NCBI GenBank assembly: GCA_964396845.1 | Contig: CAYNGH010000098.1 | Span: 1 to 12,323, forward strand | Length of the DNA stretch: 12,323 nucleotides | Source: CAYNGH01 sp964396845 | GTDB lineage: Bacteria; Vulcanimicrobiota; JAJTBE01; CAYNGH01 | Direction of reading: 5' to 3' | Part shown: in pieces, positions 6,872-12,323 of the stretch | Layout: every line of letters begins with the position of its first letter | Numbering within the stretch: the first letter of the stretch is position 1 | The notes under the pieces: model-generated | Database searches by the model: none | Told to the model about the DNA's origin: nothing | The model's input: only the letters and a program-made list of their open reading frames with translations | Made by a program: the position numbers and the translations under genes

Positions 6872-7123
6872 TTACTTGGCCTTCTCGGTGATTTCTACAA
6901 CTTTCCACCGTTTGGAGGCACTCAGGGGACGGGATTCGATGATTCTCACCCGGTCGCCCTCACGACATTCGTTATTCTCATCATGAGCCATGAATTTTTT
7001 TGACTTCTTGATGATCTTCTTGTAAAGAGGATGGGCAAACTGGCGCTCCACCAGTACAGTAACAGATTTTTCCATCTTTGCGCTTTGAACTATGCCCGAT
7101 CTTACCTTTTTCCTCGATTTCAC
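6872..7123 (-). CDS. rpsQ: 30S ribosomal protein S17
   Basis: Primary 16S rRNA-binding protein of the 30S body with an OB fold. The 83-residue protein shows the S17 pattern in order: GIVQSAKMEKSVTVLVER at about 10-27, HPLYKKIIKKSKKFMAHDE at 31-49, then CREGDRVRIIESRPLSASKRW and VVEI. It starts with GTG at 7123-7121, with AGGGGA seven bases upstream. It is the last gene of the S10-type block and lies 25 bases after rpmC. The position AHDENNECREGD holds the usual single Cys. Confidence 0.98.
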   Translation of the reverse strand: MKSRKKVRSGIVQSAKMEKSVTVLVERQFAHPLYKKIIKKSKKFMAHDENNECREGDRVRIIESRPLSASKRWKVVEITEKAK

Positions 7124-7148
7124 TTTCCTTTCCCCTTTCTTAAAGAAA

Positions 7149-7364
7149 TCATGCCGAATGGACGGCCATTTCCCTTTCCCTTATGATTGTCTGCACCCTG
7201 GCTATCTGTTTTCTGAGCAACCGGATACGGCTGTAGTCATCCAGATGTCCTGTGGCCAACTGAAAGCGGAGATTAAACAACTCCTCTTTCAAATCCTTGA
7301 GCTTGTCCTTTAATTCCAGGGGATTCATATCCCTGATTTTTTCCATTCCCTGCTTAGTCTTCAC
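7149..7364 (-). CDS. rpmC: 50S ribosomal protein L29
   Basis: Small helical 50S protein at the exit tunnel, next to L23 and part of the docking site for trigger factor and SRP. The 71-residue protein has the L29 core LKDLKEELFNLRFQLATGHL followed by ARVQTIIRERE. It starts with GTG at 7364-7362, eleven bases inside the end of rplP (the sequence GTGAAGACTAA holds both the start and the rplP stop), with GGTGAT four bases upstream. This overlap implies translational coupling. An inner ATG at 7346 would give a more compact N-terminus but has almost no spacer from AGGGA. The usual family length is 60-70. Confidence 0.95.
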   Translation of the reverse strand: MKTKQGMEKIRDMNPLELKDKLKDLKEELFNLRFQLATGHLDDYSRIRLLRKQIARVQTIIREREMAVHSA

Positions 7365-7788
7365 TTAAATCACCACCCAATACTTCCCTCTCAAGCACTG
7401 CAGTCTTCAGGGGCAATTTCTGGGATGCAAGCCTCAGGGCTTCCCTGGCGACATCCCGCTCTACTCCTGCCACCTCGAACAGCACTCTGCCGGGTTTTAT
7501 TACAGCCACCCAGAACTCCGGGCTTCCCTTACCACTGCCCATCCGGGTTTCCGCTGGTTTCTTGGTCACTGATTTGTCGGGGAAAACTCTAATCCATACC
7601 TTGCCTCCCCGTTTGATATGTCGGGTGATTGCAATACGAGCCGCTTCAATCTGGCGATCCGTTATCCAGTGAGGCTCCCGGGCCTGCAGTCCGAACTCGC
7701 CGAACTCCAGCTTGTTGCCCCGCTGAGCCTTTCCCTTCATGCGGCCCCTCTGCATCTTGCGAAACTTGACTTTCTTAGGTGCCAACAT
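7354..7788 (-). CDS. rplP: 50S ribosomal protein L16
   Basis: 50S protein beside the A-site tRNA and the peptidyl transferase centre, and a late-assembly checkpoint. The 144-residue protein begins MLAPKKVKFRKMQRGRMKG, the standard start. It has the conserved loop WIRVFPDKSVTKKPAETRMGSGKG at about 66-89, whose Arg in TRMG corresponds to the tRNA-facing loop, and then VAVIKPGRVLFEV. Length is usual. It starts 2 bases after the rpsC stop with GGAG eight to nine bases upstream, and overlaps rpmC by 11 bases. Confidence 0.98.
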   Translation of the reverse strand: MLAPKKVKFRKMQRGRMKGKAQRGNKLEFGEFGLQAREPHWITDRQIEAARIAITRHIKRGGKVWIRVFPDKSVTKKPAETRMGSGKGSPEFWVAVIKPGRVLFEVAGVERDVAREALRLASQKLPLKTAVLEREVLGGDLSED

Positions 7789-7790
7789 TG

Positions 7791-8471
7791 TTATTTTCTC
7801 CCTTCACCCTTTGCGGGATTTGCAACTTTCTCGCCCTTCTTCTGGGGAAGAATATCGCCCTTGTATATCCATACCTTGATCCCGATACGACCATATGTGG
7901 TCTTGGCCTCGGCTATGGAATAGTCGATTTCCGCCCGAAGGGTATGAAGAGGCACTTTACCCTCAAAGGTTCTCTCGGACCGGGCAATCTCTGCCCCGCC
8001 AAGCCTGCCTCCGCACTGAATCTTGATGCCCTTGGCGCCGGCCTTCATGGCCCGGCCTGCGGCCTGCTTCATAGCCCGGCGGAAAGATACCCGCCGTTCC
8101 AGGGCTTCGGCCACTGATTCCGCCACTAATTTTGCATCAACCTCCGAGTGGGGTATCTCTTCGATGTTGATTTTAATGGGTTTACGGGTGAGGGCTTCCA
8201 AGGATTTTTTCAGCTCCTCGATTCCTGCTCCCCTCTTGCCGATTATCATACCAGGCTTTGCTGTGCGGATATTGAGAGTAATCCGATCAATACCAGGCCT
8301 GCGGATAATCACCTGGGATATTCCTGCGCTCTTGAGTCTTGTATCAATATACTTCCTCAGCTCAAGGTCCTGGTGAAGCCACTCTGTATAATGCTTCTCT
8401 GAGAACCACAGGGAATCCCAGGTCCGGTTTATGCCTAATCTCATTCCTACGGGATGTATCTTCTGGCCCAC
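7791..8471 (-). CDS. rpsC: 30S ribosomal protein S3
   Basis: 30S head protein lining the mRNA entry channel with S4 and S5, with mRNA helicase activity in E. coli. The 226-residue protein starts MGQKIHPVGMRLGI, the usual S3 beginning. It has a type II KH domain with the GKRG loop at 78-81, and the C-terminal S3 domain with GAKGIKIQCGGRLGGAEIAR and GRIGIKVWIYKGDILP. It starts with GTG at 8471-8469, sharing one base with the rplV stop (TAGTG), so reinitiation after rplV is likely; AGAGGAG lies further upstream than normal. The length and the short basic tail are normal for Firmicutes. Confidence 0.98.
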   Translation of the reverse strand: MGQKIHPVGMRLGINRTWDSLWFSEKHYTEWLHQDLELRKYIDTRLKSAGISQVIIRRPGIDRITLNIRTAKPGMIIGKRGAGIEELKKSLEALTRKPIKINIEEIPHSEVDAKLVAESVAEALERRVSFRRAMKQAAGRAMKAGAKGIKIQCGGRLGGAEIARSERTFEGKVPLHTLRAEIDYSIAEAKTTYGRIGIKVWIYKGDILPQKKGEKVANPAKGEGRK

Positions 8472-8902
8472 TACTTGTCATCTCCTCTCTCTTTAACCGT
8501 AACAGTTATGTGGCTGGTGCGCCTCCTTATGGGTGTCGCCCGGCCCATGGCTCTGGCCCGAAATCTCCTGATAATGGGCCCGCCGTCAACAAATACCTCG
8601 TGTATATAAAGATCATCGGTGTCTAACTCATAGTTGTTCTCGGCATTTGCCACTGCAGAGGCAACCACCTTTTCCATCAGCCTTGCCGACTTGCGGGGGA
8701 TAAACCTCAGCATGTTCAAGGCTTCCTCAGTTGACTTGCCTCTGATGGCATCGGCTATCAACCGAATCTTCCTGGGAGGCGACTTGACATATTTTGCCCT
8801 GGCAACAACAACAGGATTTTCCTTCTGGGCGGCTTTGCGCTCATCCCTCTGATTCCTGCGCCGTTTCTTGTTGGGCATTGGTTTTCGAATTTTTGTGTCC
8901 AC
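8471..8902 (-). CDS. rplV: 50S ribosomal protein L22 with basic N-terminal extension
   Basis: 50S protein whose long beta-hairpin lines the polypeptide exit tunnel at the constriction, a site of macrolide-resistance mutations. The core begins near residue 33 (VARAKYVKSPPRKIRLIADAIRGK) and includes the hairpin FVDGGPIIRRFRARAMGRATPIRRRTSHI, which looks intact. The usual length is about 110-113; this protein has 143 because about 30 residues precede the core. That part is basic (12 Lys/Arg among the first 29) and probably disordered. The GTG at 8902-8900 has GGAGG with an 8-base spacer, so the extension is probably translated. An inner ATG at 8878 has no good ribosome binding site. Overlaps rpsC by one base. 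Confidence 0.96.
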   Translation of the reverse strand: MDTKIRKPMPNKKRRRNQRDERKAAQKENPVVVARAKYVKSPPRKIRLIADAIRGKSTEEALNMLRFIPRKSARLMEKVVASAVANAENNYELDTDDLYIHEVFVDGGPIIRRFRARAMGRATPIRRRTSHITVTVKERGDDK

Positions 8903-8937
8903 CTTTGCTTCCTCCTTGTGTCCAAAGGACTTTCGGG

Positions 8938-9219
8938 TTATCTTACCTTGGATTTCTTGTCAGAACCGGCATGACCACGGAAAAAACGAGTCATCGCGAA
9001 TTCTCCCAGCTTATGACCCACCATCTGTTCCGTAATGTAGATGGGTATGTGCCTGTGACCATTGTGAATGGCCACGGTGTGTCCCACCATCTCGGGAACT
9101 ATGGTGGATGCCCGGGCCCAGGTCTTGACTACCCTCTTTTCATTCCTCAGGTTCAGAGCTTTTATCTTCCGCAGAAGATTTGAATCGATATAAGGTCCTT
9201 TTTTAATTGAACGGGACAA
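8938..9219 (-). CDS. rpsS: 30S ribosomal protein S19
   Basis: 30S head protein that pairs with S13 and forms part of the bridge to the 50S central protuberance. The 93-residue protein has SRSIKKGPYIDSNLLRK at the N-terminus, TWARASTIVPEMVGHTVAIHNG at about 33-54, and GHKLGEFAMTRFFRGHAG near the C-terminus, all family signatures. The longest frame starts at a TTG at 9240, inside the ribosome binding site region. The TTG at 9219-9217 gives the family-typical MSRSIKKGP and lies 7 bases after GGAGG, so it is chosen. TTG starts are rare but used in Firmicutes. Confidence 0.96.
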   Translation of the reverse strand: MSRSIKKGPYIDSNLLRKIKALNLRNEKRVVKTWARASTIVPEMVGHTVAIHNGHRHIPIYITEQMVGHKLGEFAMTRFFRGHAGSDKKSKVR

Positions 9220-9226
9220 GGTTTTC

Positions 9227-9231
9227 CCTCC
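9227..9231 (-). promoter_or_regulatory. Ribosome binding site deciding the rpsS TTG start
   Basis: GGAGG (in AAAAGGAGGG) is 7 bases before the TTG at 9219-9217. It lies within the frame of the outer TTG at 9240, which therefore cannot be served by it. Confidence 0.7.
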
Positions 9232-9255
9232 TTTTCCCAAATATTATCGGGTGTT

Positions 9256-10089
9256 TTATTTTTTGCCTGCATGACGGGATCTGACAATCATCCGATCACC
9301 AGGCTTCTTTTTACGGGTGCGAAGACCATAAGTCGGCTTGCCCCATGGGGTCGTGCTGGGACGACCAGGAGTTGAACGGGCTTCTCCACCGCCGTGGGGA
9401 TGATCACAGGGGTTCATCACGACGCCTCTCACCGAGGGCCTCTTGCCCAGCCAGCGGGACCGGCCCGCTTTGCCAACGGTGATGTTCTCATGTTCAATGT
9501 TTCCTACCTGGCCGATGGTGGCCTTGCAGTCGATATTGAGCAGTCGCATCTCTCCCGAGGGAAGACGGACATTGGCGAATTTTCCTTCCTTGGCCATCAG
9601 CTGGGCTGAAGCTCCGGCGGATCTCACTAATTGTCCTCCCTTGCCGGGAAACATCTCGATATTATGAATCAACGATCCCACAGGAATATTCTTCATGGCC
9701 AGGCAGTTGCCGGGCCTGATTTCCGCCTCAGGTCCTGACATGAGCATGTCATTTACCTGAACTCCCACGGGACAGATTATATAACGCTTTTCACCATCGG
9801 CGTAAAACAGCAACGCTATCCTGGCTGACCGGTTGGGATCGTATTCGATGGTTGCGACCCTGGCCGGTACGCCGTCTTTATCCCGTTTAAAATCGATTAT
9901 CCTGTATCTTTTCTTATGTCCGCCACCCTTGTGACGACAGGTGATTCTCCCCTGGTTATTCCGACCGGCCTTGCGATGCTTGGTCTTGGTCAGCTGTTTA
10001 TGGGGCTTGCCGGTGGTTATCTCGGCAAAATCCGATACTGTTACATATCGAACCCCGGGAGAAGTCGGTTTAAAACTCTTGACAGGCAT
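9256..10089 (-). CDS. rplB: 50S ribosomal protein L2
   Basis: Largest 50S core protein, needed for subunit association and close to the peptidyl transferase centre. The 277-residue protein shows the L2 signatures in order: LTKTKHRKAGRNNQGRIT at about 33-50, HKGGGHKKRYRIIDFKR at 53-69, an SH3-like domain in the middle, and MNPCDHPHGGGEARSTPGRP near 225-244. His230 and His232 in that last motif are the conserved histidines implicated in the family's peptidyl-transferase-proximal role. The C-terminal tail GLRTRKKKPGDRMIVRSR is standard. The ATG has AAGGAG nine bases upstream. It lies 57 bases after rplW. Confidence 0.98.
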   Translation of the reverse strand: MPVKSFKPTSPGVRYVTVSDFAEITTGKPHKQLTKTKHRKAGRNNQGRITCRHKGGGHKKRYRIIDFKRDKDGVPARVATIEYDPNRSARIALLFYADGEKRYIICPVGVQVNDMLMSGPEAEIRPGNCLAMKNIPVGSLIHNIEMFPGKGGQLVRSAGASAQLMAKEGKFANVRLPSGEMRLLNIDCKATIGQVGNIEHENITVGKAGRSRWLGKRPSVRGVVMNPCDHPHGGGEARSTPGRPSTTPWGKPTYGLRTRKKKPGDRMIVRSRHAGKK

Positions 10090-10146
10090 CTTTTTTCACT
10101 CCTTGACTCGTTGTTTTGCAGGCTCCTGGGCCTATACTTTCACCGA

Positions 10147-10488
10147 TTAAACCTCAAAGGGGTTAAATCCGGCCAACTCGATCCTGTCGCCCTCTTTTAA
10201 TGTGACAACAGCCTTTTTCCAGTCGTTGGAATATCCCACATGCCGGCCCCGCTTGTCCATGCGGATCCGACGTTTGCCCTTGAGATTGCTGGTGGTGATC
10301 TTGGTGACCGTCACCTTGAATATGTCCTCAATTGCCTTGCGGATCTCACGCTTGTTGCTGTCCCGGTCAACTTCAAAAGTGTACTTGTTCAGCTGGGCGT
10401 TTTCCATACTCTTCTCGGTGATTATCGGTTTCAAGATAATGTCCCGGGAGGATCTCCTGTTGATATCTTTTAATTTGAGCTCTTCCAT
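10147..10488 (-). CDS. rplW: 50S ribosomal protein L23
   Basis: 50S protein at the exit of the polypeptide tunnel and main docking site of trigger factor and SRP. The core runs from about residue 15 (RDIILKPIITEKSME) through KYTFEVDRDSNKREIRKAIE to the C-terminal SDWKK-like and AVVTLKEGDRIE stretch. The protein has 113 residues, against the usual 95-100, because of about eleven extra N-terminal residues (MEELKLKDINR). The ATG shares one base with the rplD stop (TGATG), with GGAGG ten bases upstream inside rplD, so the pair is probably translationally coupled. No good inner start was found. Confidence 0.96.
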   Translation of the reverse strand: MEELKLKDINRRSSRDIILKPIITEKSMENAQLNKYTFEVDRDSNKREIRKAIEDIFKVTVTKITTSNLKGKRRIRMDKRGRHVGYSNDWKKAVVTLKEGDRIELAGFNPFEV

Positions 10489-11111
10489 CAGGCCAATACC
10501 TCCTCTATCCGGCTGACAGCATCCCTGGTAAGGATCAGCCGATCATATTTGAGAATGTCATAAACATTAAGAGTGTCAGTGATGATCACCTTTACTCCCG
10601 GCAGGTTCGACGCGGATTTCTCCACAGTCATATCACCCTGGTGAATAACAAAAAGGGCGTTCTCCGGCAGGTTCAGATTCTGCATCATCTCGATAAACTT
10701 GCGTGTTCTTGGCACTTCAAAGGCGATGTTTTCCAGGGCCATCACCTTGCCTTCTTTCAACTTGTTGGTCAGAAGACCACGCAAGGCCATCCTGCGCATC
10801 TTCTTTGGCATCTTCTGGGAATAATCCCTGGGCCTGGGGCCGAAGGTTATTCCGCCTCCCTTCCACAAGGGTGAACGGATACTGCCGTGACGGGCTCTTC
10901 CTGTTCCCTTCTGACGCCAGGGTTTCTTTCCTCCGCCCCTGACTTCACCCCTGGTTTTGGTGCTGTGGGTGCCCCGGCGGGCATTGGCCAGCTGACGAAT
11001 CAACAGCTGATGAATCAGCGCTTCGTTGACGCCGGCGTCAAATACCACATCCGACAGGGAAAGGGTCCCCTTTTTCGTTCCTTCCATTGTGTAGAGGTCT
11101 ATTTCAGGCAT
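10488..11111 (-). CDS. rplD: 50S ribosomal protein L4
   Basis: 50S protein whose extended loop reaches the exit-tunnel constriction. In E. coli it also represses the S10 operon by acting on its leader. The 207-residue protein has the tunnel loop KTRGEVRGGGKKPWRQKGTGRARHGS at about 53-78, followed by SPLWKGGGITFGPRPRDYSQKMPKKMRRMALR, all conserved, and the C-terminal Rossmann-like part with VYDILKYDRLILT. No deletion or insertion is seen in the macrolide-linked loop. The ATG has AAGGAGG with a 7-base spacer. It is preceded by a 61-base gap with two possible hairpins. Confidence 0.98.
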   Translation of the reverse strand: MPEIDLYTMEGTKKGTLSLSDVVFDAGVNEALIHQLLIRQLANARRGTHSTKTRGEVRGGGKKPWRQKGTGRARHGSIRSPLWKGGGITFGPRPRDYSQKMPKKMRRMALRGLLTNKLKEGKVMALENIAFEVPRTRKFIEMMQNLNLPENALFVIHQGDMTVEKSASNLPGVKVIITDTLNVYDILKYDRLILTRDAVSRIEEVLA

Positions 11112-11130
11112 TTGTATTCCTCCTTAGCTA

Positions 11131-11163
11131 TGGATCCCTGGGGATCCACCCCACTTCCGGGGT
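11131..11163 (-). repeat. Two adjacent inverted repeats between rplC and rplD
   Basis: In the 61-base gap (11112-11172) two possible mRNA hairpins lie back to back. The first (5' in the mRNA) pairs ACCCC at 11163-11159 with GGGGT at 11152-11148, around a 6-base loop. The second pairs TGGATCC at 11148-11142 with GGATCCA at 11137-11131, around a CCAG loop; base 11148 is shared. The second includes two GGATCC palindromes. They end 5 bases before the AAGGAGG of rplD. There is no U-tract, so an intrinsic terminator is not indicated. A role in mRNA processing or translation control is possible but unproven. Confidence 0.5.
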
Positions 11164-11172
11164 TCCATGTGA

Positions 11173-11841
11173 CTAATTTTTAACGACAGTTCCCAGAACC
11201 TTGGGCTTCTTCCGCTGTCTTACCTTCTTGGTTTCCTGGATCATCAAAAGACCGTTGCGGGCACCGGGCACTGCGCCCTTTACCAGCAGAAGGTTCTTGT
11301 CCTTGTCAACCCTGACCACTTCCAAACTCTGTACCGTGGTTCTCACAGCACCCATGTGACCGGGGCCTCTTTTTCCCTTGAATGTCCGGGCCGCATCAGT
11401 GGCGCCGGCTGAACAGGGCCGTCGGTGAACAGTCTGGCCGTGAGAAGAACCGCCACCCTTGAAATGATGACGTTTCATTGCACCGGCAAAACCCTTGCCG
11501 ATAGATGTGCCTATGACATCAACTTTCTCGCCTTCATTGAAGATATCAACAAATATCTCCTGGCCCACCTTCAAATCCTGGGAATTGCTTCCCCGAATTT
11601 CCCGAAGGTGTTTCTTGGCCTTCAGATTACTCTTCTCAAACTGACCTTTAACTGGCTTGATAACCTTGCCCTTTTTCATGTCCTCAAATCCGATCTGGAC
11701 TGCTTCATAACCGTTCTTCTCCACGGTCCTCAGATTTGTAACCAGGCAGGGCCCAGCCTTTATCACAGTGACGGGCAGTGAATGCCCCTCCTCGTTGAAG
11801 ATCCTGGTCATTCCTAATTTTCGACCGAGTATTCCTCGCAT
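11173..11841 (-). CDS. rplC: 50S ribosomal protein L3
   Basis: One of the two proteins that start 50S assembly; its central loop points toward the peptidyl transferase centre. The 222-residue protein starts MRGILGRKLGMTRIF and has the usual GTSIGKGFAGAMKRHHFKGG at about 111-130 and FKGKRGPGHMG near 154-164. The tip loop between them is unusual, with HRRPCSAGATDAARTF at about 139-154 where most L3 proteins have HRxPGSIG. The longest frame begins twelve codons earlier at 11877, but that overlaps rpsJ. The ATG at 11841-11839 has GGGGG with an 8-base spacer and gives the family start. It begins 13 bases after rpsJ. Confidence 0.97.
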   Translation of the reverse strand: MRGILGRKLGMTRIFNEEGHSLPVTVIKAGPCLVTNLRTVEKNGYEAVQIGFEDMKKGKVIKPVKGQFEKSNLKAKKHLREIRGSNSQDLKVGQEIFVDIFNEGEKVDVIGTSIGKGFAGAMKRHHFKGGGSSHGQTVHRRPCSAGATDAARTFKGKRGPGHMGAVRTTVQSLEVVRVDKDKNLLLVKGAVPGARNGLLMIQETKKVRQRKKPKVLGTVVKN

Positions 11842-11854
11842 AACTTTTGCCCCC

Positions 11855-12166
11855 TTAGCCTTTGATCTCGATGTCAACGCCCGAGGGTAAATCTACCTTC
11901 ATTAAAGCGTCGGTTGTCTTCTGGGCCGGGTCAAAGAAGATGTCGATGAGCCTCTTGTGGGTGCGAACCTCAAAATGCTCGCCGGACCGCTTGTCAATGT
12001 GAGGTGAACTCAACACGCAATAGCGGTTCTTTTCCGTGGGCAACGGGATTGGCCCCGATATGTTCGCACCGGTATTCCTGGCGATATCCACAATCTTTGC
12101 TGCCGCCTCATCCAGAATGTCATAGTCGTATGCTTTTAGCCTGATCCGGAATTTCTGCTTTGCCAT
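11855..12166 (-). CDS. rpsJ: 30S ribosomal protein S10 (NusE)
   Basis: 30S head protein that also serves as NusE, binding NusB and NusG and so linking transcription with translation. The 103-residue protein shows KFRIRLKAYDYDILDEAAAKIV at about 5-26, the loop GPIPLPTEKNRYCVLSSPH at 38-56, and RTHKRLIDIFFDPAQKTTDALMKVDLPSGVDIEI to the end. Most S10 proteins have VLRSPH where this has VLSSPH. The ATG has AAAGGA 4-5 bases upstream and a further GGAGG before it. It is the first gene of the S10-type block and directly follows fusA, without tuf between them. Confidence 0.98.
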   Translation of the reverse strand: MAKQKFRIRLKAYDYDILDEAAAKIVDIARNTGANISGPIPLPTEKNRYCVLSSPHIDKRSGEHFEVRTHKRLIDIFFDPAQKTTDALMKVDLPSGVDIEIKG

Positions 12167-12193
12167 AAATTCCTTTCTCCTCCCTGAATCCGC

Positions 12194-12211
12194 TGGAAGC
12201 CTGAGCTTCCA
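12194..12211 (-). repeat. Perfect inverted repeat between fusA and rpsJ
   Basis: TGGAAGC at 12211-12205 and GCTTCCA at 12200-12194 form a perfect 7-base-pair stem around TCAG in the 52-base gap (12167-12218). The bases after it are GCGGATTCAGG, not a T-run, so it does not look like a terminator. It lies 7 bases after the fusA stop and could protect or process the transcript, or have no function. Confidence 0.5.
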
Positions 12212-12218
12212 TCCCGGG

Positions 12219-12323
12219 TTATATTATTGATACCCCATAACGGGTTATAATTTTATCTGCAATCTGCCGGGGCACCTGATCGTAATACGCAAACTCCATT
12301 GAGTACTCGGCCCGGCCCTGAGA
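12219..12323 (-). CDS. fusA: Elongation factor G, C-terminal end (cut by window edge)
   Basis: EF-G is the GTPase that drives translocation of tRNA and mRNA on the ribosome. Only the last 34 codons and the TAA are in the window. They read SQGRAEYSMEFAYYDQVPRQ followed by IADKIITRYGVSII, matching the domain V ending of EF-G (usual form: QGRAxYxMEFxxYxxVPxxIAxxII). The tail ITRYGVSII differs from the common lysine-rich end. The gene lies 52 bases before rpsJ, consistent with the end of a str operon. From the tail alone I cannot exclude a second EF-G paralogue, but the location favours the main copy. Confidence 0.88.
   Translation of the reverse strand, partial: SQGRAEYSMEFAYYDQVPRQIADKIITRYGVSII

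Noticed and set aside
12194..12211. Intrinsic terminator between fusA and rpsJ
   Set aside because: The stem is not followed by a T-run on the transcribed strand and is short (7 bp).
12219..12280. Promoter-like sequence inside the fusA end (TTGCAG, 17 bases, TATGGG)
   Set aside because: Both boxes are weak matches and lie in coding sequence; no independent support for a promoter before rpsJ.
1..12323. Many open frames on the plus strand, some over 100 codons (for example 3624-4277)
   Set aside because: They lie antisense to strongly conserved ribosomal genes, their products show no recognisable family, and they are expected shadows of the coding strand.
1..12323. CRISPR arrays, insertion sequences, tRNA or rRNA genes, phage genes
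   Set aside because: No repeated spacers, transposase motifs, or RNA gene signatures seen; the window is fully occupied by core translation genes.

Overview
The window is one long co-oriented stretch of the bacterial str/S10/spc ribosomal-protein supercluster, with every gene on the minus strand. Read in the direction of transcription (right to left) the order is: fusA (3' end only), rpsJ, rplC, rplD, rplW, rplB, rpsS, rplV, rpsC, rplP, rpmC, rpsQ, rplN, rplX, rplE, rpsN, rpsH, rplF, rplR, rpsE, rplO, secY, adk, map, infA (5' end only). Genes are separated by 0-74 bases or overlap slightly, and nearly all have a purine-rich Shine-Dalgarno sequence. I found no intrinsic terminator and no convincing promoter, so the arrangement fits one long transcript or a few overlapping ones.

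The organism looks like a Firmicute, most likely of the clostridial lineage. The reasons are the zinc-type S14 of 61 residues (four Cys), a Cys-Cys-Cys-Asp lid in adenylate kinase as in Bacillus, a four-Cys zinc-ribbon tail on L24, the secY-adk-map-infA order, strong GGAGG ribosome binding sites, and frequent GTG/TTG starts. This is inference from family features; no species can be named.

Layout: 12219-12323 is the EF-G C-terminus; 6872-12166 is the S10-type block (S10, L3, L4, L23, L2, S19, L22, S3, L16, L29, S17); 1593-6797 is the spc-type block (L14, L24, L5, S14, S8, L6, L18, S5, L15, SecY); 1-1580 holds adenylate kinase, methionine aminopeptidase and the start of IF-1. Together they supply ribosome parts, the membrane channel for exported proteins, the enzyme that trims initiator methionine, translation factors, and adenylate balance. 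No stretch above 300 bases lacks a gene.

I see no undescribed system. The notable departures from the textbook cluster are: no rpmD (L30) between rpsE and rplO; no tuf between fusA and rpsJ; a basic N-terminal extension on L22; altered conserved loops in L3 and L15; replaced conserved prolines in SecY; and potential hairpins in the rplC-rplD, rpsQ-rplN and fusA-rpsJ gaps. Several starts were moved inward from the longest reading frame using Shine-Dalgarno spacing and family length (adk, rplF, rplE, rplX, rpsS, rplC).
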